From contig NZ_CP098805.1 of NCBI RefSeq assembly GCF_023821985.2, positions 4,894,501-4,958,500 of the forward strand: a stretch of DNA of 64,000 nucleotides. The letters run 5' to 3'. This DNA comes from Dyadobacter chenhuakuii. GTDB lineage: Bacteria; Bacteroidota; Bacteroidia; Cytophagales; Spirosomataceae. The position numbers and the translations under genes are program-made. The notes below the pieces were generated by a model. It did not search any database. It saw nothing but the letters and a program-made list of their open reading frames with translations, and was not told the DNA's origin. Positions 1 to 8,619 of this stretch are shown here, in pieces (position 1 is the stretch's first letter; each line of letters starts with the position of its first letter).

Positions 1-1
1 C

Positions 2-421
2 TTGTTTTTAATGTGTCTGAAAAGCTATTCGGACGGCATGCTGAATGATTACTTGCAGGCAACCGACGCTGCAAAGTCTCCTGTTAAAGCGATTGAAAAA
101 ATCATTAAAAGAGCTGCCGCCAGGACCATCGAGGAAGGAAAAACTTGCATGGGCGTGAAATCGGCCTTTGAGCTTGCTTCGGATGACGAAGAAGTGCATG
201 CGATATTAAAAGAAAATACGGGCAGCGTTGTGAACGTGCTCAAAGACCTGATCAGAAAGGCGCAAAAAGCAGATGAGATTAATGCGAAAAGAGATCCTGC
301 CGTGCTGGCCAATTTTATCGTTTCCAATTTTACGGGATTCTGGCAACTGTTTCTCGTATATGGGGATCCGGAAATGTTGAAACAGCAGGCCGACTTTCTG
401 ATCAGGTCAATAAAAAAGTAA
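2..421 (+). CDS. TetR/AcrR-family transcriptional regulator, C-terminal part (cut by window edge)
   Basis: About 139 codons are visible and the frame is open at the left edge, so the true start and the N-terminal helix-turn-helix lie outside the window. The visible part is all-helical and fits the ligand-binding and dimerisation half of TetR-family repressors, including the typical late segment LANFIVSNFTGFWQLFLVYG and a short terminal helix. TetR proteins are usually about 190-200 residues, so roughly the last 70 percent is present. The gene is followed after 54 bp by a quinone oxidoreductase on the same strand, a common regulator/target arrangement. That the repressor controls this enzyme is inference. 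The family call rests on the C-terminal pattern only. Confidence 0.7.
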   Translation: MFLMCLKSYSDGMLNDYLQATDAAKSPVKAIEKIIKRAAARTIEEGKTCMGVKSAFELASDDEEVHAILKENTGSVVNVLKDLIRKAQKADEINAKRDPAVLANFIVSNFTGFWQLFLVYGDPEMLKQQADFLIRSIKK

Positions 422-475
422 GATCAATGCCGATTATGGAACAACCGTTCCGTAATTATTTTTGAACAGATAGCC

Positions 476-1477
476 ATGTTAGATACTATTAAAGAGACAA
501 CTTATAAATCGAGCTCTATAAAAATCAGCAAGCAGGGAAGTCCTTCCGTGCTTACATACAGCAAAGATATACTGGATCAGCCCGGGCCGGGCGAGGTGCT
601 GCTCAGGCAGGCCGCTATCGGATTGAACTTCGTGGATACATATTTCAGAAGCGGCATGTTTCCTGTTAAATCGTTCCCTTATGTGCCTGGAGTTGAGGCT
701 GCCGGGGTTATAGAAGCAATCGGGCCGTGGGTTACTGATTTCAAAGTCGGTGATCGTGTGGCTTATCATTTTATCCCGGGCGCTTATGCCGAAATGCGCA
801 TGATAGGGACGCACCAGCTTGTGCATGTTCCCGATGATGTGAGCCTGGAAGAAGCCGCTGCCATTATGGTGAAGGGATTTACAGCCAGAATGTTGGTAAA
901 AGAATCTTTCAAAGTCAAACGTGGCGATGTAGTGCTTGTACACGCTGCTGCGGGCGGCGTAGGGTCACTTGTTGCCGGCTGGGCCAAAGCGCTGGGTGCG
1001 ACGGTGATCGGAACGGTGGGTTCGGAAGGAAAAAAGCAGACGGCGCTTGACAATGGTGCAGATCATGTTTTTCTGGTGGGCTGTGAGGGTTTTGCGAAAT
1101 CGGTTTTGGGAATTACAGATGGCAAGGGAGTAGATGTGGTGTATGACGGTGTTGGCAAGGACACATTTTCTGAATCTGTGGGGATTGTGAAAAAAGGCGG
1201 AAAAATCGTTTTGTACGGGTCATCGTCGGGCCAGCCCGAACACATTGATCACGCAGCATTACGCGCAAAGTCGATTGCTATGCTTACACCGGTGCTGAAT
1301 GCTTACATTTCGGATTACGATAGTTTGCATTTGTTTGCCAGCGATACATTCTCAGCATTGCAAGCGGGGATATTTGGCAAAATAAACATTACAAAATATC
1401 CGCTTTCGGAGGCAGCGCAGGCACATAGCGACATTGAATCGCGCAAAACGACAGGGTCCGTGATAATGATCCCGTAG
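476..1477 (+). CDS. NADPH:quinone oxidoreductase, zinc-independent MDR superfamily (QOR type)
   Basis: A 333-residue cytosolic medium-chain dehydrogenase/reductase that probably reduces quinones or other reactive carbonyls with NADPH. Visible features are the QOR signature NFVDTYFRSG (51-60), a GroES-like N-terminal half, and the Rossmann loop AAAGGVG (157-163) followed by GATVIGTVGSEGK, which fits NADPH. The Cys and His ligands of the catalytic zinc in alcohol dehydrogenases are absent, which points to the quinone reductase branch. The ATG at 476 is the first in frame. The gene follows the TetR fragment closely, so regulation by it is likely. It converges with the symporter gene, with 3 bp between the two stops. 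The true substrate cannot be told from sequence. Confidence 0.9.
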   Translation: MLDTIKETTYKSSSIKISKQGSPSVLTYSKDILDQPGPGEVLLRQAAIGLNFVDTYFRSGMFPVKSFPYVPGVEAAGVIEAIGPWVTDFKVGDRVAYHFIPGAYAEMRMIGTHQLVHVPDDVSLEEAAAIMVKGFTARMLVKESFKVKRGDVVLVHAAAGGVGSLVAGWAKALGATVIGTVGSEGKKQTALDNGADHVFLVGCEGFAKSVLGITDGKGVDVVYDGVGKDTFSESVGIVKKGGKIVLYGSSSGQPEHIDHAALRAKSIAMLTPVLNAYISDYDSLHLFASDTFSALQAGIFGKINITKYPLSEAAQAHSDIESRKTTGSVIMIP

Positions 1478-1480
1478 TCA

Positions 1481-2866
1481 CTAGGAAGCCGTTTTTATTG
1501 TTGAAACCTTTTCCCAAACTATGCCGGTGAGCATGCCAAAAATACTGGCAAGCAGGCCGAAGATCAGCGGCGGATATGCTGTTTCCATGTATGCGCAAAC
1601 CAGCCATGCGGCCAGGCCTGCGAGCATTGACAAAATGCAACCCAACTGATTCGTGGCTTTCCAGTAAAGGCCTGCTGCTAGCGGAACAAACAGCGATACC
1701 AGGCTGAAAGCGGAGGATTCTGCAACCAGTTCAAAAATGCTGTCGCCCCGAACGGCCATCACAATACATATGCCCGTAATCACCACAATACCACAGCGAA
1801 TGATGCGGAGCAATTGCTGGTCGGTTAATGTTGGGTTGAAAAATTTGAAAATATTCTCTCCCAAAACGGCTGCCGGGGCCATAATCGCGCTGCTCGTCGT
1901 GCTGAGGATCGCAGAAACCAATGCACCGAAAAACACAATTTGCAAAGGCAGTCCCATATGCTTTAAAATCATATTAGGAATGATCAGCTGCCCGTCATTG
2001 TCCGATTCGGGGTAAAGGTGATGGCCGCATAAGCCTATAAACAGGGGAAGCAATGCCACTGTCAGGTACATGAGCGATGACGATAATGTTGCTTTGACCG
2101 AAACATTAGCGGATTTTGCAGACATAACCCTTTGAAAAACATCTTGTTGTGGGATTGATCCCAGTCCGATCGTGATCCAGGCAGCGAAATATTCTACGGA
2201 CGCCTTGAATGTAAAATCCGGGTAAAACTTAAAAAAACCTGGCGGTGCAGATTCAATCAGCGGCGTAAAACCACCGACTTTATTGTAAAGAACGGTTGCC
2301 ACAATGGCGAGGCCGACGATGATCATAATCGTTTGCACAAAATCCGTAATGGAGATCGACCACATTCCGCCCCAGATCGTGTAAAGGATCACGACCACGG
2401 AACTGCCTAAAATACAAGTGATTAAGGACCAGCCCAGCACGACTTTTAATACAATGCCCATCGCAAGCAACTGCGCGGCAATCCAGCTGAAATAAGAGGG
2501 AATGATTAATAGAGCCGACAGCAGCTCGGCGTTGCGACCATACCGGATCCTGAAAAAGTCGCAGAACGTGATAATGTTCATTTTATAGAATCGCCTGGCA
2601 AAAAATAATCCCACCAGCAACAGGCACAACGAAGCGCCAAACGGGTCTTCAATGACGCCTAATACACCATGCTCAACGAATTCCGTGGGTGCGCCCATAA
2701 TGGTTTCTGAGCCGAACCACGTAGCGAAAGTTGCGGAAGCGGCCAATATGAGCGGCAGCCGCCGGCCTGCCAGAACAAAATCCTGTGTTGTCGAAATTCT
2801 GCGGGACGCCCAAAGGCCAATGCCTAGGTTAGCCAGCAGATATGCGAGAATGGAAACAGCAAGCAT
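1481..2866 (-). CDS. Sodium:solute symporter family (SSS) transporter
   Basis: A 461-residue integral membrane protein with about 12-13 hydrophobic segments and the SSS-family N-terminal pattern: a first helix, then SRRISTTQDFVLAGRRLP and the conserved ATFATWFGSETIMG stretch. Members use the sodium gradient to import sugars, amino acids, nucleosides, carboxylates or vitamins. The substrate cannot be assigned here. The ATG start at 2866 lies only 10 bp after the stop of the SGNH-like gene, so it is probably the last gene of the FAAL-ACP-P450-MBOAT operon. Its role there is unknown. It could bring in a precursor or simply be a read-through passenger. Confidence 0.9.
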   Translation of the reverse strand: MLAVSILAYLLANLGIGLWASRRISTTQDFVLAGRRLPLILAASATFATWFGSETIMGAPTEFVEHGVLGVIEDPFGASLCLLLVGLFFARRFYKMNIITFCDFFRIRYGRNAELLSALLIIPSYFSWIAAQLLAMGIVLKVVLGWSLITCILGSSVVVILYTIWGGMWSISITDFVQTIMIIVGLAIVATVLYNKVGGFTPLIESAPPGFFKFYPDFTFKASVEYFAAWITIGLGSIPQQDVFQRVMSAKSANVSVKATLSSSLMYLTVALLPLFIGLCGHHLYPESDNDGQLIIPNMILKHMGLPLQIVFFGALVSAILSTTSSAIMAPAAVLGENIFKFFNPTLTDQQLLRIIRCGIVVITGICIVMAVRGDSIFELVAESSAFSLVSLFVPLAAGLYWKATNQLGCILSMLAGLAAWLVCAYMETAYPPLIFGLLASIFGMLTGIVWEKVSTIKTAS

Positions 2867-2876
2867 TGAAAATCAA

Positions 2877-3848
2877 TTAGAAATTGGCGGGTTTTTTAGA
2901 GAATTGCTCGTACAAATAGCGCGTGTAAATGCCTGATCCTTTTGCATTGAGATGATGTGAATCAAACAAATTCCCGGGTTTGAAGATAGCTTCCAAAGTT
3001 GGATCTTTTGGTAAGGAAATGAAATTTGCCTGCGAGATGTAGGGCGTAACCTGCGCCAGCAGCTCATATTCGCCCTTTGTAACATTATTGGGCATGTAAA
3101 AAATGACCCGTTTGCGATAGGCTTTGCCTAGTGTTATCACTTCATTTATTGCTGTAAGAAAATATGCATTCGGAGCGGGGTGATGAGATGGAGCCGTGAG
3201 TTTTCTAGTATAAAAACGATTGTTGACGACCATTGTATTCAAACCTGGAATTGTCAGATCCACATCCTGAAAGCCGTTCGTTTGCAGATTTGGCGGTCCT
3301 TCAATGGGATCATTTACCGGGTTGATCCATTTTTTGAATGTTGCAATTTGCGGCGCAATGGAGAATGTCTGGAAAAGGGTTGTGTTAAAGTCGCTCAGGA
3401 AATCGCTCCATTTACCGTGATCATCAGGATTAACAGTTGCTTCGTCTGCACGCATTCTGAAATAGACATCGTTAAAAACCAGATCCGGCGTCATGTGTAT
3501 GGTGCTGTAATCGAGTGCGCTTAATTCTATAAAGACGATCTGGGTTTTAGGGTCATTTTCAATGATATGACGTGCAATGTTAAGCGAATTGGCTATGGAA
3601 AGGCTGAATAATCCCATGTTATAACTGCGTGTTTGTCCAGCATTCAACGAATCAAAAATCAAAGGATTGATTCCGTAAAGCGTGCGGCTGGTTCCGATAA
3701 AAACAGCGTTAGGAGCGAATGCCTGCCGATGCTTTTCCCGTGTTGCAATGTCACGGCGCGGGTCTGCCGGCAGCAGACCAACAATCAGGACGACGGCTAT
3801 TTTAAAGCCAAGAAACAGCGCGATCCAGAGCAGTATTTTTTTAACCAT
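2877..3848 (-). CDS. Membrane-anchored SGNH/GDSL-like protein, possible DltD/AlgJ-type partner of the MBOAT
   Basis: A 323-residue protein with one N-terminal membrane segment (about 4-24) and a periplasmic-looking remainder. I do not recognise a named family. It shows SGNH-hydrolase landmarks: FIGTSRTLYGINP at 50-62, where Ser54 would be the nucleophile of the GxSR block, and DSHHLN near the C-terminus (Asp296 and His299), which fits the last Asp-x-x-His block. It directly follows the MBOAT gene with a 32-bp gap. MBOAT proteins of the DltB, AlgI and PatA type are commonly paired with such SGNH-like proteins (DltD, AlgJ/AlgX, PatB), which help pass the acyl group to an extracytoplasmic acceptor. 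The assignment as acyl-transfer partner combines motif and context and is inference. Confidence 0.6.
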   Translation of the reverse strand: MVKKILLWIALFLGFKIAVVLIVGLLPADPRRDIATREKHRQAFAPNAVFIGTSRTLYGINPLIFDSLNAGQTRSYNMGLFSLSIANSLNIARHIIENDPKTQIVFIELSALDYSTIHMTPDLVFNDVYFRMRADEATVNPDDHGKWSDFLSDFNTTLFQTFSIAPQIATFKKWINPVNDPIEGPPNLQTNGFQDVDLTIPGLNTMVVNNRFYTRKLTAPSHHPAPNAYFLTAINEVITLGKAYRKRVIFYMPNNVTKGEYELLAQVTPYISQANFISLPKDPTLEAIFKPGNLFDSHHLNAKGSGIYTRYLYEQFSKKPANF

Positions 3849-3880
3849 TGTGTGTTCGGGAGTACATAAATGGTTGGTTT

Positions 3881-5290
3881 TCAGAATTGAATGTAGTAAA
3901 AATTAGCAACGGTGATCTGCCCGAAAATGAGGACGAGCTGGACTAAAACCAGGAAGGAAAGGTTTCGCTGCACGGGATTTCTTTTTAACAAAAAGGAAGC
4001 AATGTCCTCTTTTTCACCCATTTGATAATTTATAAAATCCAAAATTAAAAACAAGGCAAGCGTCAAGCCGAAGCCGGACGTGAAAATAGAAAGCGCGCCC
4101 GACTGAAACCCGAACATTGCACTGTACAACCGCAAACCACTGTCCAGCTCCGCCGCCCGAAACCAGCCCATAATGAGCGTTCCTGTGAGCAGACGGACGA
4201 TAATGCGCAAAACAGTATGTGGATTTGACCCAATCCTGAGACCGAGACCGCCATAAAACCGCTCCCAAAAGCGTTTTGTCCTGATCTCAAAATTAATGTA
4301 GGCCCATTGCAAAAAGCCCCAGATCACAAAAGACCAGCTCGGCCCATGCCATAATCCCGTGACCACAAAGGTGAGCAGGCGGTTGAATTCGAGCCTTGTT
4401 TTGTTGGTAACGCCTTTGCTAATGTTGAAAAACACATAATCGCGGAACCAGGATGTGACCGTAATGTTCCAGGAGTTCCAGGATTCGGTGCGGGAAGGGG
4501 TGAAATAGTAGCGGTTCGCAAAGTTTTTGCTTAGCCGGATACCAAGTAACCTGGCCGACCCGGTGGCAATGTCGCAATAGCCTGAAAAGTCGCAATAGAG
4601 CTGGATTGAGAAGAGCAGAACGGCTAATGTCACAGAAACTGCGGTGTATTTTTCTGGCTGGTCGAACACGGGATTAACGTGATCTGCGAACCTGGCAGCC
4701 AAAACCATTTTTTTGAACAAACCCCAGACAATAAAGAAAATCCCAGCCTTAATGTTCTCAGGATCGTAGCTGACAGGATTTTTTAATTGCGGGATCAGCT
4801 GCCTGGCACGCTCCAGCGGACCGGCCAGCATAGTCGGGAAAAATCCCAGATAGAGTGCGAGATAGCCAAAATGCGGCTCAGGTTTGATGTATTTCCGTTG
4901 CACGTCGGTAAGATAGCCTATGATCAGAAATGTATAATAGGATATCCCGATGGGCGCTAACCAGTTCAAAACCACCGGCGAAAACGAATTGTTGATGGGA
5001 ATCAGATATTTGAAGAACAGCAGCGGCAACAGGCAGATGACGATTAATATGGTCAACAGCGTTTTGCGCTTCTTTTTTGAATGTGCCGCATTTCCCAAAT
5101 ATTGACCTCCGAGAAAACAGATCGCCGTCAGCCCAAGCCAAACAAACACATAATAGCCGCTCCAGCTCATATTAAAAAGCACGCTCAGGATTAGCAGAAA
5201 GATCCATTTCTTGGTCTGGGGCGTGTTATAGTAAGCTGCAACAATCAGGAAAAGGAGCAGGAAATATGTAAAATCGGTGAATTTGATCAT
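3881..5290 (-). CDS. MBOAT-family membrane-bound O-acyltransferase (DltB/AlgI type)
   Basis: A 469-residue polytopic membrane protein with roughly ten hydrophobic helices. Family landmarks are FFPTMLAGPLERARQLIPQ (150-168), YCDFSGYCDIA (232-242), SWNITVTSWFRDYVFF (273-288) and TGLWHGPSWSFVIWG (311-325), which carries the presumed catalytic His315. These proteins move an acyl group from a carrier protein or CoA on the cytoplasmic side to a hydroxyl of an extracytoplasmic polymer. The start at 5290 is an ATG 7 bp after the P450 stop, so the genes are probably translationally linked. The ACP and acyl-AMP ligase upstream suggest a carrier-bound acyl donor, as in DltB. The acceptor is unknown. Confidence 0.92.
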   Translation of the reverse strand: MIKFTDFTYFLLLFLIVAAYYNTPQTKKWIFLLILSVLFNMSWSGYYVFVWLGLTAICFLGGQYLGNAAHSKKKRKTLLTILIVICLLPLLFFKYLIPINNSFSPVVLNWLAPIGISYYTFLIIGYLTDVQRKYIKPEPHFGYLALYLGFFPTMLAGPLERARQLIPQLKNPVSYDPENIKAGIFFIVWGLFKKMVLAARFADHVNPVFDQPEKYTAVSVTLAVLLFSIQLYCDFSGYCDIATGSARLLGIRLSKNFANRYYFTPSRTESWNSWNITVTSWFRDYVFFNISKGVTNKTRLEFNRLLTFVVTGLWHGPSWSFVIWGFLQWAYINFEIRTKRFWERFYGGLGLRIGSNPHTVLRIIVRLLTGTLIMGWFRAAELDSGLRLYSAMFGFQSGALSIFTSGFGLTLALFLILDFINYQMGEKEDIASFLLKRNPVQRNLSFLVLVQLVLIFGQITVANFYYIQF

Positions 5291-5297
5291 TAAGCCT

Positions 5298-6491
5298 TTA
5301 TTTTAGAAGCACAGGCAAATGCTTATGACCTCTGAAAAACACTTTCGAATCCCATTCACCAGGCTTGTCGGGATGCAGGCGGATGTTTGGGAACGCTGCC
5401 ATGAACCGGGGCAGGAATTTCTGCATTTCGAACCGGGAGAGACGGGCGCCCATGCAATGATGGATTCCAAATCCAAACCCAATGTGCGGATTGGGTTTAC
5501 GTGTAGGTATAAACGTTTCGGGATTTTGAAAAATGTCAGGATCACGGTTGGCGGAGGCGATGCCTAGCAGCACGGTTTTTCCCTTTTTGAGCTGTAAACC
5601 TGCAAATTCCATATCCTCTTTCACTTGTCGCGGAATCCAGTTTACAGGGCTAACATAGCGGATCAGCTCTTCAACTGCGATTGCGCAGCCGTCGTGCGCA
5701 TTCCAATCTATGGCGATGTCCTTATGCTCAATCAATGTAGCAATGCTTCTCGTAAGCAGCAATGTGGTGGTTTCCGTAGCAGCATTGACCAGAAATTCCC
5801 ATGTTCCGATCAGTTCATTCACCCGGGTGCTGCCCATAATTTCCTGCATTTCCAGTAACAGGCTGTTAGTCAGCTCTTTTTCCTGCCTGGAAAGCGTCTC
5901 GCCAAGGTAACTACGGAATTGCCTCGACATATGCGCGCATTCCAGCAAGTCTTTTACATTTAGTGTTTTTTCAAAAATCAGGGTAATGACGTATGAGAAC
6001 TTTTGGATAAAATCGTAATCCTCACTTTTTAAACCAATGATCTTGCTGATAATGAGGAAGCTGAATTTCCTTGTGATCTCTACCAGGTCCGCTTCTTCCT
6101 GATCCTGATATGCACCTATCACTCCCTGGATCGCTTCCAGGGTAATATGCTCGTAATTAGCCTCGTAGAACTTTTTGTTAACCATTTTCCGATGTTCGGC
6201 ATGTGCTTCACCATTCATGAACAGCAGCCAGTGTCGCAAGCTTTCGCCAAATTCCAGAAGTGCAGGATCATTGTTTGCAATGGCAGAAACGACTTTAAAG
6301 CGTTCCTTAAAATCGAAGTTTTGAAAGTTTTCGGAGTCGGCAAAGATCTTCTTAACGTTTTTGTAATCCATCACAACCAAGTCCCCAAACACGTTCAAAT
6401 GCACGGGATTGGTTTTTCGCACATCATCGATCAGGTCAGCGTAATTTTGACTGATTTTGTTTTGGGATGACCAGATAGCCGCTACGGACAT
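5298..6491 (-). CDS. Cytochrome P450 in a carrier-protein operon
   Basis: A soluble bacterial P450 of 397 residues if the first in-frame ATG (6491) is used. An upstream TTG at 6584 would add 31 residues and overlap the ACP gene by 44 bp. I prefer the ATG because the usual N-terminal P450 region (YADLIDDVRKTNPVHLN) then begins close to it. Family features are the I-helix oxygen-activation motif NAATETTT, the ExxR motif EELIR with a later IPRQV, and the heme loop FGFGIHHCMG with Cys346 as the iron ligand. No ferredoxin or reductase gene lies nearby, so electrons must come from elsewhere. Lying between an ACP and an MBOAT gene, it may hydroxylate an acyl chain bound to the carrier, as P450 BioI does with acyl-ACP. 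That substrate is inference. Confidence 0.92.
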   Translation of the reverse strand: MSVAAIWSSQNKISQNYADLIDDVRKTNPVHLNVFGDLVVMDYKNVKKIFADSENFQNFDFKERFKVVSAIANNDPALLEFGESLRHWLLFMNGEAHAEHRKMVNKKFYEANYEHITLEAIQGVIGAYQDQEEADLVEITRKFSFLIISKIIGLKSEDYDFIQKFSYVITLIFEKTLNVKDLLECAHMSRQFRSYLGETLSRQEKELTNSLLLEMQEIMGSTRVNELIGTWEFLVNAATETTTLLLTRSIATLIEHKDIAIDWNAHDGCAIAVEELIRYVSPVNWIPRQVKEDMEFAGLQLKKGKTVLLGIASANRDPDIFQNPETFIPTRKPNPHIGFGFGIHHCMGARLSRFEMQKFLPRFMAAFPNIRLHPDKPGEWDSKVFFRGHKHLPVLLK

Positions 6492-6540
6492 ATGCAAGAC
6501 GTTAAATGAAAGGTTGAATTGAGGCAGTAGGGGCAATAAA

Positions 6541-6789
6541 TCAGGCTTCCTGATTTTCCAGGATCCATTCGGTTGTGGCTGCAATGGTTCCCATTTCCCA
6601 AAAGATAGAGGGGCTAAGTTCCATTCCCAGCCATTCTTCGAGTTCAGAAGTAATGTTGACCATTAAAAGGGAATCAAGGCGGAAGTTGACAATGTCTGTG
6701 TCCGGGGTAACCTTTTCAGGATTGAGCTCTGCATGATGCGCTATACGCTCAATGATCCATCCGGAGATTTCGGTATAAGTCTTATCCAT
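6541..6789 (-). CDS. Acyl carrier protein (stand-alone)
   Basis: An 82-residue acidic helical protein with the phosphopantetheine attachment motif RLDSLLMVN. Ser40 in DSL is the residue that would carry the 4'-phosphopantetheine arm. The following helix II (ITSELEEWLGMELS) is typical of carrier proteins. This is not the housekeeping fatty-acid-synthesis AcpP, which normally sits beside fabF. Here it lies 111 bp after a fatty acyl-AMP ligase and 49 bp before the P450 ATG. The likely role is to receive an acyl group from the ligase and present it to the P450 and the MBOAT. A phosphopantetheinyl transferase is not in the window. Confidence 0.93.
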   Translation of the reverse strand: MDKTYTEISGWIIERIAHHAELNPEKVTPDTDIVNFRLDSLLMVNITSELEEWLGMELSPSIFWEMGTIAATTEWILENQEA

Positions 6790-6900
6790 GGTGCGGTTTA
6801 AGGGAGCGTTAGTAAGATTTTAATGCGGTGAAAATAGGGATTTTATCCGTTTTTAGTGGAAAAAAGCGGCTTAAATGATTAAGTGGTGATAAAAGAAAGC

Positions 6901-8541
6901 CTAATTTGTATTAAAAACTTCCCGTGCTTTTAATCGTTGAATTTTCCCGCTGGACGTTTTTGGCAATTTCCCAATCCCTGCGAGCACAATCTTACGGGGC
7001 ACCAAACCAAACGCCAGACCTACGCTATTGGCAATATTAGTTTTAATTTTATCCGTATCATCTTCATTTTGAGCATTGTTTCTAACCTCGCTCACGATCA
7101 TCAGTTCTTCACCTTGTTCGGTTTCAATAGAAAATGCCGCGGTTCCATGCGGCTGAATGTGCTCGTGGCAAGCATTCACCACTTCTTCAATGTCCTGCGG
7201 ATAATAGTTTGTCCCGCGAATAATGATCAGCTCCTTCTTTCTGCCTGTGATAAAAAGCTGTCCGTCAAACAAAAAGCCTAAGTCGCCGGTCCGCAGAAAC
7301 GGACCTTTTCCACACGCTGTAAATGCTTTAAAAGTCGTATTGGTGGCAGCAAGATTTTCCCAGTAACCCAGCGCAACACCTTCATTACACACCCAAATTT
7401 CTCCTATCTCTCCGTCTTTCTGAATTGAATTCAGCTCCGGTTCGACAATAGTAACGTTAGTGAACTCAACGGGCGGGCCGCAAGCCACCACCATTTTCGC
7501 GTTCGTTTCCGATATAGGGCGGAAAAGCATTGGCGTGCCATGCAAGTGCAAGCTTACAGCCAGCGTTGCCTCTGCTAACCCATAGGCTGGAACCAGGCTT
7601 TCTCTCTTGAAACCAGTTACTTGCATCGTTTCGGCAAACTTTTCCAGGCTGGCAATGCGCACGGGTTCTGCACCGACATATAGTACACGCAAGGAACTGA
7701 GATCCAATGTTTCCAGCTGTTCGGGCTTTATGCGGGCCACACAGTGATCGAGTCCAAACCCGGGCCCACCACAAACCGCTGCCTGATGACGGGAAATTGT
7801 TTCGAGCAGCAATAATGGTTTGGTAATGAATAAAATGGGAGAGATGATCAGCCCGGTGCCGCCTGTGAAAACAGGGGAAAGCAGTCCGTCCACCAGGCCC
7901 ATGTCGTGATAATGCGGGAGCCAGGTTACGGAAGTGTCCGCAGCCGTTCGGCCAAAACAATTGTTGATCGCATTTAGGTTGGCAGTAAGATTGGCATGGC
8001 TAACCATAACGCCTTTGGGATGACCTGTTGAACCCGACGTATATTGGAGATAGGCAGTTTCATCGGGAGCGGAAGGTTGCTTTGCCGTTTGTTTAGAAGC
8101 ATCATTACTAAGCTCATCTGTAAAAAACCACTGAATGTCCAATGCTCTTAATGTCCTGGAAGCCTCCGTTTGCCTTTGAGAAAGCATTTTAAGGGACTTT
8201 TGATTGGTAATGATGAGCGAGGCTTCGCAGTCTTTTATAATGTTTAAAATCCTTTGAATAGCCGGTTCGGAATAACCAATGGGGCATGGCACTGCAATGA
8301 GGCCGGCGTGCAATGAACCGAGGAACACTTTAATAAATGCCGCTTCGGCAGGCAACAGGATGATAACCCGGGCGCGCGGCTGGCAAATGTCAGCCAGCTG
8401 GCCGGAAGCCGCCCTCACCGCTTCCAGTAATGTTGCATAGCTAAGCGTTTCAGACAAGCCACCCTCTTTCTCCACAAATCCATAAGCAAGCTTGTCCGGA
8501 AACTGCCGGGCATAGACTTCCAGTCTGTTAAATAGATCCAT
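6901..8541 (-). CDS. Fatty acyl-AMP ligase (FAAL-type adenylate-forming enzyme)
   Basis: A 546-residue AMP-binding enzyme that activates a carboxylic acid with ATP and passes it to a carrier protein. Seen: P-loop YTSGSTGHPKG (167-177), WLPHYHDMGLVDG, the YGLAEATLAVS motif, FLRTGDLGFL, the hinge GRKKELIIIRGTNYYPQDIE and the C-terminal lysine motif LPKTSSGKIQRLK. The WLPxYHDMGL, YGxAEATL and GxNYYPQDIE forms are those of FAALs that load acyl carrier proteins rather than making free acyl-CoA, as in mycobacterial FadD32 and similar enzymes. The ACP gene immediately downstream fits. The ATG at 8541 is supported by the natural N-terminus MDLFNRLEVYA. It is the first gene of the operon, and an unusual hairpin stands just before it. 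Confidence 0.9.
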   Translation of the reverse strand: MDLFNRLEVYARQFPDKLAYGFVEKEGGLSETLSYATLLEAVRAASGQLADICQPRARVIILLPAEAAFIKVFLGSLHAGLIAVPCPIGYSEPAIQRILNIIKDCEASLIITNQKSLKMLSQRQTEASRTLRALDIQWFFTDELSNDASKQTAKQPSAPDETAYLQYTSGSTGHPKGVMVSHANLTANLNAINNCFGRTAADTSVTWLPHYHDMGLVDGLLSPVFTGGTGLIISPILFITKPLLLLETISRHQAAVCGGPGFGLDHCVARIKPEQLETLDLSSLRVLYVGAEPVRIASLEKFAETMQVTGFKRESLVPAYGLAEATLAVSLHLHGTPMLFRPISETNAKMVVACGPPVEFTNVTIVEPELNSIQKDGEIGEIWVCNEGVALGYWENLAATNTTFKAFTACGKGPFLRTGDLGFLFDGQLFITGRKKELIIIRGTNYYPQDIEEVVNACHEHIQPHGTAAFSIETEQGEELMIVSEVRNNAQNEDDTDKIKTNIANSVGLAFGLVPRKIVLAGIGKLPKTSSGKIQRLKAREVFNTN

Positions 8542-8546
8542 GAAAC

Positions 8547-8554
8547 CAAAGGTA
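8547..8554 (-). promoter_or_regulatory. Bacteroidetes-type -7 element before the FAAL gene
   Basis: The minus strand reads TACCTTTG, an exact match to the Bacteroidetes -7 consensus TAnnTTTG. It lies 5-13 bp from the FAAL ATG, so a transcript from it would be nearly leaderless, and it overlaps the end of the A/T tract of the adjacent hairpin. No clear -33 TTTG is seen at the usual distance. It is a possible promoter, but the position is odd. Confidence 0.35.
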
Positions 8555-8601
8555 TAAAAAAAGCAGTACGACTAAGAAATGATCTTAATCGTACTGCTTT
8601 T
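8555..8601 (-). terminator. Rho-independent terminator or attenuator hairpin between the lipoprotein and FAAL genes
   Basis: A 13-bp perfect inverted repeat (8559-8571 with 8589-8601, arm AAAAGCAGTACGA), with extra pairing inside the loop, is followed on the minus strand by a T-rich run (TTTTTTTATA). It lies 18 bp after the stop of the small lipoprotein gene, for which it is a normal terminator, and ends about 14 bp before the FAAL ATG. Confidence 0.75.
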
Positions 8602-8619
8602 CAATGCTTTATTTCAAAA

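Noticed and set aside
6491..6584. TTG-initiated N-terminal extension of the P450
   Set aside because: Would overlap the ACP gene by 44 bp and adds residues with no P450 similarity; the ATG at 6491 fits the family start better. Not fully excluded.
1481..8541. Reading the FAAL-ACP-P450 set as an NRPS/PKS natural-product cluster
   Set aside because: No ketosynthase, condensation, thioesterase or peptide synthetase module is present; the MBOAT and SGNH-like genes point to envelope acylation instead.
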